DNA of 33,317 bases from Sedimentisphaerales bacterium. GTDB taxonomy: Bacteria; Planctomycetota; Phycisphaerae; Sedimentisphaerales; Anaerobacaceae. Every line of letters starts with the position of its first letter. The first letter of the stretch is position 1. The translations under genes were made by a program, and so were the position numbers. Shown piece by piece: positions 6,729 through 14,600 of this stretch. The DNA lies in contig JANQFY010000441.1 in assembly GCA_028277585.1 (NCBI GenBank), positions 1-33,317 on the forward strand. Reading direction: 5' to 3'. The notes beneath the pieces were generated by a model, which saw only the letters and a list, made by a program, of their open reading frames with translations, searched no databases and was not told the origin of the DNA.

Positions 6729-8765
6729 TCAGTCGCTGTAGATTTCGCCCTCTCGGTAGTCGCGCCACGCCGGCTCGAAGGCCTTGCGATCGGTCGGCGC
6801 CGGTCGGAGGGCTGTCGTGACGCACTTGAACAGGTCTTTGGCTCTGCTGTCAAGTTCGATGCGAAGAATCGACTGGCGCAGCTCAGGATTCTCCGGCTTG
6901 AACGTCAGCGGCGCACCCGTCGCCGGATCGATCACATCCTGGTGGATTCTGGTCCCATCGGTCGCCAGGACCAGATGCGAGCCGCGCGATCCGCTGCCTT
7001 GCCGCAGCAATTCGACGCTTGCTTTGAGATAGGCGGCGCTGGCCAGTGCCAAGTGCTCGGCCTCGATGGCGGCGACGACGGACTTGGGGCCATTCAGTTG
7101 AATTCCCGTCTTCTGAATCGTTCGATACAGCGCCACAGCCTCCCTCAGCGCTTGTTGAGCGTCTTCCTTCTCACGGATATGCCCCCCTGAGGCGGTCATG
7201 CGATGCTGAATCGTCTTGATGATGGCTCGGGAGGCCGCGCCTGTACTGTTCCTCCAGCCGTTCAGTTTCTCGATCAAACAGGTAACTTGCTCATCGATCT
7301 GCTTCTGTTGTTTGGAGTACTTGGGGAGGTCGCCGCCATAGACATTGGCGATGTATTCGGCGGCGCGGAGCCCTCCGGCTTGTCCGGCGTTCAGCGCCGA
7401 ACCCCCCGGACGCTTGACACCGTGACTGCCCGCCATCTCGCCGATTACGAACGTGTGAGGGACATTCGATTCCCACCACTTGTTGATGGCGAAACCCCCG
7501 TTATTGTGCTGGGCGCAGACCGCGATTTCGAGCGGTTCCTTATGGAGGTCAATGCCATTCTCTTTGTAGATGTCGATCGCCAGTGGGTTCATATGCGCCA
7601 GCCGCTTGATGGGCGTCTTCTGAAACGCGCCGGCCTTGACGAGATAGTCATACGCCTCGGATTCGAGGCCCTCGATCTCGAACTTCTTCATGGAGTGGCT
7701 TGCGATCGGGTCCCGGCGGAAGTCCATGAACACGCGCCGACCCTTCTGTGTCTCGTTGAAGACCAGGACATCGATGAGCGACGATTGCAGGTTCTCGATC
7801 CGCTGGGGGTCGAAAGGCCACTGGTAGCCTTTGAGGAAGATATCAGTCGCCATCTTGCTCATCGTCCGGAAGAAGTCGGTCAGGAACTCGCGCTCGTCCT
7901 CACCGGCCGCATCCGTGCTGAAGATCCGGGGGATCGCCTGCATGTACGTGCCCGAGACGTTCCAGCGGAACTTCGTACTGGCCAAGCCAAACTGCGATTC
8001 GGTGAGGTTCTCGGCCGCCAGACCCGCCCGGAAGGCCAGTCCATGGATGCCGATTTGCCCCTTCGGATACACGCTGGTTTCGTACAGGGCGCCGGGACCG
8101 CCGGCCGCCAGGACGATGTTCTGAGCCAGGAAGACGGTCAGACCCCAGTTCGAGTCGGTGACGTTCGATTTCTGCAGTGTCACCACGCCGGCAAGGCGCT
8201 TGGCTTTGCCCTTGCCAACGGTGAGCAGATGGGCGATTTGTTGCTTGTCGAAGATGGGCACGCCATAGGCTTCGACCTGTCTCTGCAGGCACTCGCTCAT
8301 AAACCGACTGGTCTTGGGCCCGGCGCTGGTGGCCCGCTCGGCCGGGTCGTGGTCGGTCTTGTACCCGATGAAGGTGCCCATCCCGTCGGTCGGGAAGGGC
8401 ACACCCGCCCGCACGAGATGAAAGAACTCACGTAGTGAACTGATCCCCTCGGCTAGCGCCAGGTCGCCGTGACAACACCCGCCGGCGGTTAGGGTCTGGG
8501 CGAATTCCTCGGCGCAGTCGGGAATCTCGGGGCTGGTCCCTTGCTTGTAATAGGTCTGCTTGTCCGAGCCGCTCATACGTGACGCGCCGAGTTTCAACCC
8601 GCCGGTGACGACCGCGATGCGCCGGGCCGCGTCCTTGATTCCCCGTTGCTGCATGAACTCGCAAAGATGGACCGCGCAGTTCATGCCGGCAGCGCCGGCG
8701 CCGACGATGACGGTGTTGTACTGGTGGAATGTCACGGACTGCTTGGCGATTCGTTTCTTCTTCAC
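6729..8765 (-). CDS. FAD-dependent oxidoreductase, succinate dehydrogenase/fumarate reductase flavoprotein-like
   Basis: A 678-residue soluble flavoprotein. The FAD dinucleotide-binding motif is near the N-terminus (VIVGAGAAGMNCA, about residues 20-32). Later come FLAQNIVLAAGGPG and the SdhA-like segments HNNGGFAINKWWE and GEMAGSHGVKRPGGSALN, which belong to the substrate/FAD region of the fumarate reductase class. The start is GTG at 8763-8765 and overlaps the stop of the propeller gene (GTGA), so translation is probably coupled. No Fe-S subunit or membrane anchor is nearby, so it is unlikely to be a respiratory complex II. It may oxidise or reduce a sugar-acid intermediate, but the substrate is unknown. 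Class is confident, reaction is not. Confidence 0.85.
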   Translation of the reverse strand: MKKKRIAKQSVTFHQYNTVIVGAGAAGMNCAVHLCEFMQQRGIKDAARRIAVVTGGLKLGASRMSGSDKQTYYKQGTSPEIPDCAEEFAQTLTAGGCCHGDLALAEGISSLREFFHLVRAGVPFPTDGMGTFIGYKTDHDPAERATSAGPKTSRFMSECLQRQVEAYGVPIFDKQQIAHLLTVGKGKAKRLAGVVTLQKSNVTDSNWGLTVFLAQNIVLAAGGPGALYETSVYPKGQIGIHGLAFRAGLAAENLTESQFGLASTKFRWNVSGTYMQAIPRIFSTDAAGEDEREFLTDFFRTMSKMATDIFLKGYQWPFDPQRIENLQSSLIDVLVFNETQKGRRVFMDFRRDPIASHSMKKFEIEGLESEAYDYLVKAGAFQKTPIKRLAHMNPLAIDIYKENGIDLHKEPLEIAVCAQHNNGGFAINKWWESNVPHTFVIGEMAGSHGVKRPGGSALNAGQAGGLRAAEYIANVYGGDLPKYSKQQKQIDEQVTCLIEKLNGWRNSTGAASRAIIKTIQHRMTASGGHIREKEDAQQALREAVALYRTIQKTGIQLNGPKSVVAAIEAEHLALASAAYLKASVELLRQGSGSRGSHLVLATDGTRIHQDVIDPATGAPLTFKPENPELRQSILRIELDSRAKDLFKCVTTALRPAPTDRKAFEPAWRDYREGEIYSD

Positions 8766-10240
8766 GGCGTGGTCCCGTTGAGTCTCTGTGGTTTGGCGAA
8801 GTCGTGGTTCATTTCACGGGGCAGGCGGAAGACTTCTCCGGCTTTGTTGGCGAAGTACAGCGAGGATATCGAAGGTTGCCGGCCGTGCCCGTCCGCCCAG
8901 AGGGCGTAGAAATCGTCATGGGCCCGCACGGGTTCCCTGGCGTACGTGTGGTTCAATGCGCTGCCTTGCGTGAGCTGAGCGACCCTTCGCCAGGTGCGTC
9001 CTTCGTTCTTGCTCGTCCACATCGCGATCTCACCACCCGGATTGTAGGGCTGCGGCCCCGTCTCGGTCGGCGCGATGATCCGCCATGTCCCGTTCGGCTC
9101 GATGTAGAGTGACCCCATATCGTAGTTGTTGTCCGAATTGAAAGCGGGGCGGATCGCCCACATCCGGCCCGTCCAGTGGGCCGTGGTCCAGGTGCGCGGG
9201 TTGTTCTTCGGACCGGCCTCGTAGCCTTGGCTGGTGATGAAGAGGATCACCGGGCGCCCCGCGCCATCGAAACGGATGTCCTTGAGGTAGACGAGCCGCC
9301 CGTCTTTCTCGTAGTCGTGGACCAGTGCGGCGTTCTTCGGTTCGGTCAGCGGGATCGTGACATTGCGTCCATCAGCGGCATGCCACGATTCGCCGAAATC
9401 GGTGGTCTCGAGGTAATAGAGATTCGTTCGCCAATTGAGGCCTGTCGCTTGGGGATGGTAATTCAGCGCCGCGCCCGCCTTGGATTCATTGGCGATGCTG
9501 ATTTGGTAGTGACCCCTTTCGATGGCGGCCAGTCTTTGCCACTTCGACCAGTGGACGCCATCGTCACTCGTCATGAAGCAGGCGGTCCGGTCGGCCGGAT
9601 ACTTGTAGCGCGTGAAGAACGCGACGAAGCCTTGCCCCGAGATGTACCAGGGCTGCATGTAGGAGAAGTTCGTCATGGGAACCTCATTGCCTTCTTCGAT
9701 CTTCGTCGGCTGGACCTGGACGAATTCGCTGACGTCGTACGGCCGGACACTGCGATGGATGTACGAAGGCCGCGACGTTCCGTGCGAGGTCGATAAGATC
9801 CAGATGATTCCCTTCTCGTCGATGGAGATCACGGGATTGTCATGGGCGTCGGTGGTCTTCTTGTCGAGCAGTATGGTCGGCTGCGGCACCATGCCTGTTG
9901 CGTGATCGTAGTAGGAGACCATGTGCAGTAGCGTCTTGTTTGCTCTTGCGCCATCAGGCGTGCCGCCATAGCAGAAGAAGGTCTTGTTCACTTCGTCGCA
10001 GTAGACGGCGAAAGGGCGGTGCTTGGCGCAGTAGGTTCCGAGCCCGCCGCTGTATTTGTACCGGTACTCGTTCTTCAGCGGCTGGTTCATGTACCAGATG
10101 CCCCGGTAGCCTGTGTCTTTGGCATTGAGCGTCAGAGGGGCTTCCGTTCCCGCCGCTACGGCCCCATAGGCAAGGAGCAACCCCAGAAGAAGCAGAAGAC
10201 TGCAGAATAGGCGCGTCCTCGTTGTCTCGCCTGTCGTCAT
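8762..10240 (-). CDS. Secreted BNR_4-type beta-propeller protein, possible polysaccharide lyase
   Basis: A 492-residue exported protein. The ATG at 10238-10240 is chosen because GGAGG lies 7-8 bases upstream and a signal peptide follows directly (Arg-rich start, LFCSLLLLLGLLLAYG, cleavage after AVAAG or so). The mature part has the features of BNR_4 repeat proteins: YRGIWYMNQP, a GGLGTYCAKHRPFAVY segment, DNPVISIDEKGIIWIL, SRPSYIHRS, several SxDxGxxW-like turns (SDDGVHWSKW, TDFGESWHAAD) and NEGRTWRRV. Seven-bladed propellers of this group include ulvan lyases (PL24/PL25 type), which cut uronic-acid polysaccharides. Its place between the eda gene (22 bp away) and the flavoprotein gene (4-bp overlap) fits a role in releasing an unsaturated uronate. 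Lyase activity is inference. Confidence 0.8.
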   Translation of the reverse strand: MTTGETTRTRLFCSLLLLLGLLLAYGAVAAGTEAPLTLNAKDTGYRGIWYMNQPLKNEYRYKYSGGLGTYCAKHRPFAVYCDEVNKTFFCYGGTPDGARANKTLLHMVSYYDHATGMVPQPTILLDKKTTDAHDNPVISIDEKGIIWILSTSHGTSRPSYIHRSVRPYDVSEFVQVQPTKIEEGNEVPMTNFSYMQPWYISGQGFVAFFTRYKYPADRTACFMTSDDGVHWSKWQRLAAIERGHYQISIANESKAGAALNYHPQATGLNWRTNLYYLETTDFGESWHAADGRNVTIPLTEPKNAALVHDYEKDGRLVYLKDIRFDGAGRPVILFITSQGYEAGPKNNPRTWTTAHWTGRMWAIRPAFNSDNNYDMGSLYIEPNGTWRIIAPTETGPQPYNPGGEIAMWTSKNEGRTWRRVAQLTQGSALNHTYAREPVRAHDDFYALWADGHGRQPSISSLYFANKAGEVFRLPREMNHDFAKPQRLNGTTP

Positions 10241-10262
10241 GACGTCCCTCCAGATTGGACTG

Positions 10263-11048
10263 TTATTCGATGTTGAAATCTCGCCCCGTCGCTTCACTGA
10301 TCTGGGCGAGCGAGGCGTTCTTGAAATCGATCCCTGGGTACTGCGCTGCTCGAAGCTCGTCGATGAGTTGCTTGACCGAGGTCAGTTCCTCAGCCAGTCG
10401 CTTGTAGTCCCGCTCGTCAATGATCTGTTGAAGGGTCGCCTTCTCGATCATGCTGAACGATCCGCCCAGGACGAGGACGCCGGCCTGGATGTAGTCGGGG
10501 ATGTTGCTCGCGTTCGTGCCGCCGGTCGGGACCAGGCTGATCATCTTGTGGATCGCCGGGTCGATCGCCTTGATGAAGGCCGGGCCGCCCAGTTGCTTGG
10601 CCGGGAAGACCTTGCACAGGTTGGCGCCCTGGGCGTACTGGCGCACCACTTCGCCGGCGCTGCCGCAACCCGGGATCATCGCCACGCGTCCACCGAACTT
10701 CTGGAATCCCGCCTCGCTGAAGTTCACCGCCGAGACCAGGTAGCACGCGCCGGCGTCCACCACTTGCTGCAAGGAGGGCAGGGGATCGTTCGGATGCCTC
10801 TTGTTGTACACGTCCAGCATGTCGGGCCAGTCGATCAGGCTGGCGGCGCCGGCGACGAAGCCGGGCAGCGCCTTGCGCAATCGCTCAAGCTTCTCCAGCG
10901 GTTTGTCGATCCGGCAGGTCACTTCCATGTTGTTGATGCCCGCCGTCATCAGGGCTTCGGCCGTCTTGACCAGGTCGAGCTTGTTCTGATTGAAGACGAG
11001 AATGAATCCGTCCTTCAGTAGTGTGGTGATGGTTGTCTCGATGTTCAT
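10263..11048 (-). CDS. eda: KDPG/KHG aldolase family protein
   Basis: Class I aldolase that would split KDPG into pyruvate and glyceraldehyde-3-phosphate. At 261 residues it is longer than the usual ~210. The extra length is an insertion around residues 72-90 (WPDMLDVYNKRHPNDPLPSL) and a C-terminal helix. Key residues are E42 in MEVTCR, the Schiff-base lysine K146 in CKVFPAKQLGG, and the phosphate-binding PTGG at 174-177, followed by VLGGS. The ATG at 11046-11048 has only a weak upstream site. A 62-bp gap with an inverted-repeat motif separates it from the SDR gene. Together with the downstream KDG kinase it gives the classic lower pathway for 2-keto-3-deoxy sugar acids. Confidence 0.88.
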   Translation of the reverse strand: MNIETTITTLLKDGFILVFNQNKLDLVKTAEALMTAGINNMEVTCRIDKPLEKLERLRKALPGFVAGAASLIDWPDMLDVYNKRHPNDPLPSLQQVVDAGACYLVSAVNFSEAGFQKFGGRVAMIPGCGSAGEVVRQYAQGANLCKVFPAKQLGGPAFIKAIDPAIHKMISLVPTGGTNASNIPDYIQAGVLVLGGSFSMIEKATLQQIIDERDYKRLAEELTSVKQLIDELRAAQYPGIDFKNASLAQISEATGRDFNIE

Positions 11049-11074
11049 GAGTGCTTTCGCCCTTCTCGGCTCTT

Positions 11075-11104
11075 AATAGGTCCTATACGACCTATTGGAC
11101 CTAT
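11075..11104. promoter_or_regulatory. Candidate operator upstream of the KDPG aldolase gene
   Basis: AATAGGTC (11075-11082), 6-base spacer, GACCTATT (11089-11096) is a perfect 8-bp inverted repeat. GACCTAT recurs at 11098-11104, nine bases after the first copy. The motif fills the 62-bp gap between the SDR and eda genes, which is the largest gap inside the eight-gene run. The size and symmetry suit a dimeric regulator such as a GntR- or LacI-type protein, but no such regulator gene is in the window. Confidence 0.5.
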
Positions 11105-11110
11105 ACTGTT

Positions 11111-11881
11111 CTAGAGTCGTCGCAGATGGAAGCCGCCGTCGACGTGGAGGACGGTTCCTGTGGAGAAATCGAGTCGGCCCTCGGCGATCGCGGCCACCGC
11201 CTGGGCGACGTCGTCGGGCCGGCCCCAGCGCTTGATCGGGGTCAGGCCATCGCCGATGAGTTTGTCGTACTTGCCCTTGACGGCGCTGGTCATGTCGGTC
11301 TCGATGATGCCGGGACTGACCTCGAAGACGCCAATGTTGTACTCGGCCAGTCGATCGGCGTACAGCTTGGTCATCATCGCCATTCCGGCTTTGCTGACGC
11401 AGTACTCGCCCCGCGCGGGTGAACTGGTGTAGGCGGAGATCGAGCCGATATTGACGATCCGCAGAGGACGCTCCGGTTCTTCCTTACGCTGCTCGATCAT
11501 CCAGTTGGCGACGAGTTGGGTCAGGAAGTAGGGGCCTTTGAGATTGATCCCCAGGACGCGATCGAAGCTCTCTTCGGTCGCGTCGAGGATGTCGAGTCGT
11601 TTCAGGGGCGCCGCACCGGCGTTGTTGACCAGCAGGTCGCAACGGCCGAACGTCGTGCGGGCGATCTCTACGATCTTCTCTCGGGCCTGGCTCTCGCCAA
11701 TATTCCCCGGTGCGAACGCGCACTGCGCGCCGAGCGCGGTTGCCTCTCCCATTACTTCCGGCTGCTTGGCCTGGGCTCGGTTGATGACCAGGTCGAAGCC
11801 CGATGAGGCCAACTCCAGTGCGATGCCGCGGCCGATCCCTCGACTGGCGCCGGTCACGATCGCTACGGGTCTATCCGGCAT
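11111..11881 (-). CDS. Short-chain dehydrogenase/reductase (FabG-like)
   Basis: A 256-residue classical SDR. The NAD(P)-binding TGASRGIG is at residues 10-17 and NNAGA at about 86-90. The catalytic set is the serine at 147 or 149 (NIGSIS) with Y160 and K164 (YCVSK). The end carries GTVLHVDGG, as in FabG and KduD-type enzymes. The ATG at 11879-11881 follows a GAGGGG about ten bases upstream. It lies 21 bp after the OYE fusion gene and 62 bp before eda. In this operon it more probably reduces or oxidises a sugar-acid intermediate, for example at a keto group in a KduD-like step, than takes part in fatty-acid synthesis. The substrate is not determinable here. Confidence 0.9.
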   Translation of the reverse strand: MPDRPVAIVTGASRGIGRGIALELASSGFDLVINRAQAKQPEVMGEATALGAQCAFAPGNIGESQAREKIVEIARTTFGRCDLLVNNAGAAPLKRLDILDATEESFDRVLGINLKGPYFLTQLVANWMIEQRKEEPERPLRIVNIGSISAYTSSPARGEYCVSKAGMAMMTKLYADRLAEYNIGVFEVSPGIIETDMTSAVKGKYDKLIGDGLTPIKRWGRPDDVAQAVAAIAEGRLDFSTGTVLHVDGGFHLRRL

Positions 11882-11902
11882 GATGCATGTCCCCTCTCTG
11901 CT

Positions 11903-14575
11903 CTAGGATGATAGAAACTGATCGATCTCCTTGGCGGCTCGAATGCCGTCAGCGACGGCCGCGACCACGGTCGACGGGCCGCGCACCAGATCGCCGCCGG
12001 CAAAGACCGCGTCCCGCGCGGTCGCGCACGTCCCGGCCTTCGTCTGAATCAGTCCGCCGCTCGTGTCTACGCCGGGCAATGTCGGTTCGATGTCTTCAGC
12101 GGATGCCTGGCCGATCGCCTCGACAACGAGGTCCATCTCCAGGTCATACGCGCTGGACTCGATCGGCTCGGGTCGGCGCCGTCCGCTCGGGTCGGGATCG
12201 CCCAGCCGGGTGGGACAGACCTTGATCCCTGTCAGCGTCCCATCCTTGGCGTTGTATTCGAGCGGCTGCGTCAGGATCAGGAAGTGGACGCCTGCGAAGA
12301 TCGCGCCTTGTCGTTCCGCCTCCCAGGCGGGCATCTCTTTGAACGAGCGCCGGTAGATCAGGTACACATCCGGAGCGCCGAGCTGCTTGGCCGTGACGGC
12401 GACGTCCATTGCGGTGTTGCCCCCTCCGACGACACCGACGGGTTGGCCCGTCAGGTCCGGGCTGTCCGGCTTCTTGGCTTCGGAGAGAAAGTCCATCGCA
12501 TTCCAGAGCCCGTCGAGCGGCGCGTCGGTGATGCTGGTCGCCTTGGGCAGGCCCAGGCCGACAAACGCGGCGTCGAAGCCTTGCGCCATGATCGTGTCCA
12601 GGTTGTTCGACGCGTCGAGTTCCTTGCCCAGACTCAGTGTCATGCGGTCCTCGGGAACCTCTGCGAAGATCGCGTTCAGTTCGTTCTTCAGCGCGCTGCT
12701 CTGCCGTTCCGGCGGGATGACCGACTCGACCATGCCGCCGAACTCGGTGCTCTTGTCGAAGATCGTCACGGTGTGCCCCGCCTCGAGCAGCTTGGCCGCA
12801 CACGCCAGGCCGGCCGGACCGGCGCCGATGATCGCGACCTTCTTGCCCGTCGCATTGGGAGGCAGCCGCAGCTCGGACCAGCCGCACTTGTTGGCTTGTT
12901 CGGACAGGTATCTCTGGATATCGGCGATCGGAAGCGCGCCGTCGCCGATGAAATGCTGCAGACAACTGCCCTGGCACTGCTGCTCCACCGGGCACAGCCA
13001 GGCGCAGATCTCGGGAAAGACGTTCGCTTCCCGGATGACTTCGTAGGCTTCGCGCTCCTTGCCGTCGAGAAACAGGTCGATGAAGCGGGGGATATCGATA
13101 CCGGCCGGGCAGGCGAGTTGACACGTCGGTTCCTGGCACTTGCGGCAGTCGCTTACCAGCCGCTGGAGGTTGTCCTTGTCGCTCATGCGACCATGCTTGA
13201 AGATCGGCCCGTACACGGCGTTGTCCCGCACGACGCAGCCGGTCCGGCCCGCGTCACGCATGATCTGTGTGCACGCGCTGCAACCGATGCAGACCTTCTC
13301 GGGGTCCATCCGTCCCGTCTGCACGATGTCCCGCGCGAAGTCGGGATAGGCGAACGCCATGCGGCCGCCTCCGACGATTGTCACGAGCCCGTTGGCTTTG
13401 TTGGCGGCGCCGACGTTGGCCATGAGCGTGCGGAGCCAACTGTATCCCGTTCCGACCAGCGCCATGTCGGGATAGGCCTGCTGCATCTGCCCTGTGACAT
13501 CGATCAGTCGCGCGACGCCCGCCAGCGGGTGTTCCGGCTCGTCGTAACCTCCCACGATCGGTTCGTTGAAGGGGCGTCCAACATGAGGATTGTAGTAGGG
13601 GTTCGCGATCGTGATGTCGATGAGCTTGACGCCGCGCTCCTGGAGCATCCCGACGAGCTTCATCGGTTCGGTCAGATCGGGCTTGGTGTAGTCGTCCTTA
13701 TCTACGCCCCAGCCGTAGGGGGAGGGGATGGCATCGTAGATGCCCAGCCGCGTGACCACCCGACCTTTGTCGCCCAGCTCGGCCTGTACGCGCTCCACCG
13801 TCTCGACGAGCAGGCGCGTGCGGTTCTCGAACGAGCCGCCGTACTTGCCGGGCCGGTTGTGACAGGCGAGCAGTTCGTTGATCAGGTACCCGTGACAAGC
13901 CTTGATATCGACGGCGTCGAAGCCGATCTCGAAGGCGATGCGGGCGGCCTCTACGTAGGCGTCTTGAAGTCTGTCGAGGTATTCGTCTGTTACGAGCGGA
14001 TAATCGTTGGGCAGCTTGCTCTTGCCCTCGAGATGGGGCGGCCATTGAGGAATCAGACAATCGCGATAGGGGTCCCGCTGGCCGATGATAGGCCGGGCGG
14101 TCCCATCCGGCTTGCTGTAGCGCCCCGAGTGGGTCAGTTGTGCAACCATGACGGGGCGATGCGAGCCGCCGTTGGCCTGGGCCGCCTTAGCCCGCGCGCG
14201 TTTGACCATCTCGGCAAAGACACTCTTGCTGCCCTCGTGCAACCACAACTGGCGCGGGTTGGCTCGTGCTTCGGGGACGATCGCAATCGCCTCGGCCCAG
14301 AGCAGTCCGGCGCCGCCTGCGCCGAAACGCTCGTAGCGGCGCAGCGTCAGGTTGCTCGGCCGGCCCTGAGAATCGCCGTCACAGCCTTCCATCGCGTGGA
14401 CGGACAGAGAGTTCGGGATGACCAGGTCATCGAACGCGACCGATTGGGCCAGAATGGAAACGTCTTCGATACCCTCGACCGAGAGGCCCAGTTCGCTGTT
14501 GAGGCGTCTGAGGTCATCGATGTTGCTCAGTTGAAACTCCCATCGGCGGGGCGATGTGGCGGTTTGCGTACTCAA
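11903..14575 (-). CDS. Old Yellow Enzyme / Fe-S / GltD-like FAD-NAD(P) oxidoreductase fusion
   Basis: An 890-residue multidomain flavoenzyme. Residues about 40-420 form an OYE-type FMN TIM barrel (MVAQLTHSGRYS, FDAVDIKACHGYLINELL, NRPGKYGGSFENR). A Cys cluster follows at about 428-447 (CIGCSACTQ, then DAGRTGC), as in 2,4-dienoyl-CoA reductases. Then comes a GltD/DPYD-type Fe-S domain with CRKCQEPTCQLACPAGID near 475 and CAWLCPVEQQCQGSC near 515. Last are two Rossmann motifs, AIIGAGPAGLACAA (about 582) and GVVGGGNTAMDVA (about 713), and an FAGGDLVRGPSTVVAAVADG end. The start is TTG at 14575, with AGGAGG about ten bases upstream; no in-frame ATG is better. It likely moves electrons from NAD(P)H through FAD and Fe-S to FMN and an enone-like substrate. 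The substrate is unknown. Confidence 0.87.
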   Translation of the reverse strand: MSTQTATSPRRWEFQLSNIDDLRRLNSELGLSVEGIEDVSILAQSVAFDDLVIPNSLSVHAMEGCDGDSQGRPSNLTLRRYERFGAGGAGLLWAEAIAIVPEARANPRQLWLHEGSKSVFAEMVKRARAKAAQANGGSHRPVMVAQLTHSGRYSKPDGTARPIIGQRDPYRDCLIPQWPPHLEGKSKLPNDYPLVTDEYLDRLQDAYVEAARIAFEIGFDAVDIKACHGYLINELLACHNRPGKYGGSFENRTRLLVETVERVQAELGDKGRVVTRLGIYDAIPSPYGWGVDKDDYTKPDLTEPMKLVGMLQERGVKLIDITIANPYYNPHVGRPFNEPIVGGYDEPEHPLAGVARLIDVTGQMQQAYPDMALVGTGYSWLRTLMANVGAANKANGLVTIVGGGRMAFAYPDFARDIVQTGRMDPEKVCIGCSACTQIMRDAGRTGCVVRDNAVYGPIFKHGRMSDKDNLQRLVSDCRKCQEPTCQLACPAGIDIPRFIDLFLDGKEREAYEVIREANVFPEICAWLCPVEQQCQGSCLQHFIGDGALPIADIQRYLSEQANKCGWSELRLPPNATGKKVAIIGAGPAGLACAAKLLEAGHTVTIFDKSTEFGGMVESVIPPERQSSALKNELNAIFAEVPEDRMTLSLGKELDASNNLDTIMAQGFDAAFVGLGLPKATSITDAPLDGLWNAMDFLSEAKKPDSPDLTGQPVGVVGGGNTAMDVAVTAKQLGAPDVYLIYRRSFKEMPAWEAERQGAIFAGVHFLILTQPLEYNAKDGTLTGIKVCPTRLGDPDPSGRRRPEPIESSAYDLEMDLVVEAIGQASAEDIEPTLPGVDTSGGLIQTKAGTCATARDAVFAGGDLVRGPSTVVAAVADGIRAAKEIDQFLSS

Positions 14576-14600
14576 GACTCAGACACCTCCTGTTGCGCTG

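Noticed and set aside
5593-6741. 382-codon plus-strand open frame
   Set aside because: Antisense to the KDG kinase-like gene, which has clear PfkB motifs.
7203-8435. 410-codon plus-strand open frame
   Set aside because: Antisense to the SdhA-like flavoprotein gene; no family character.
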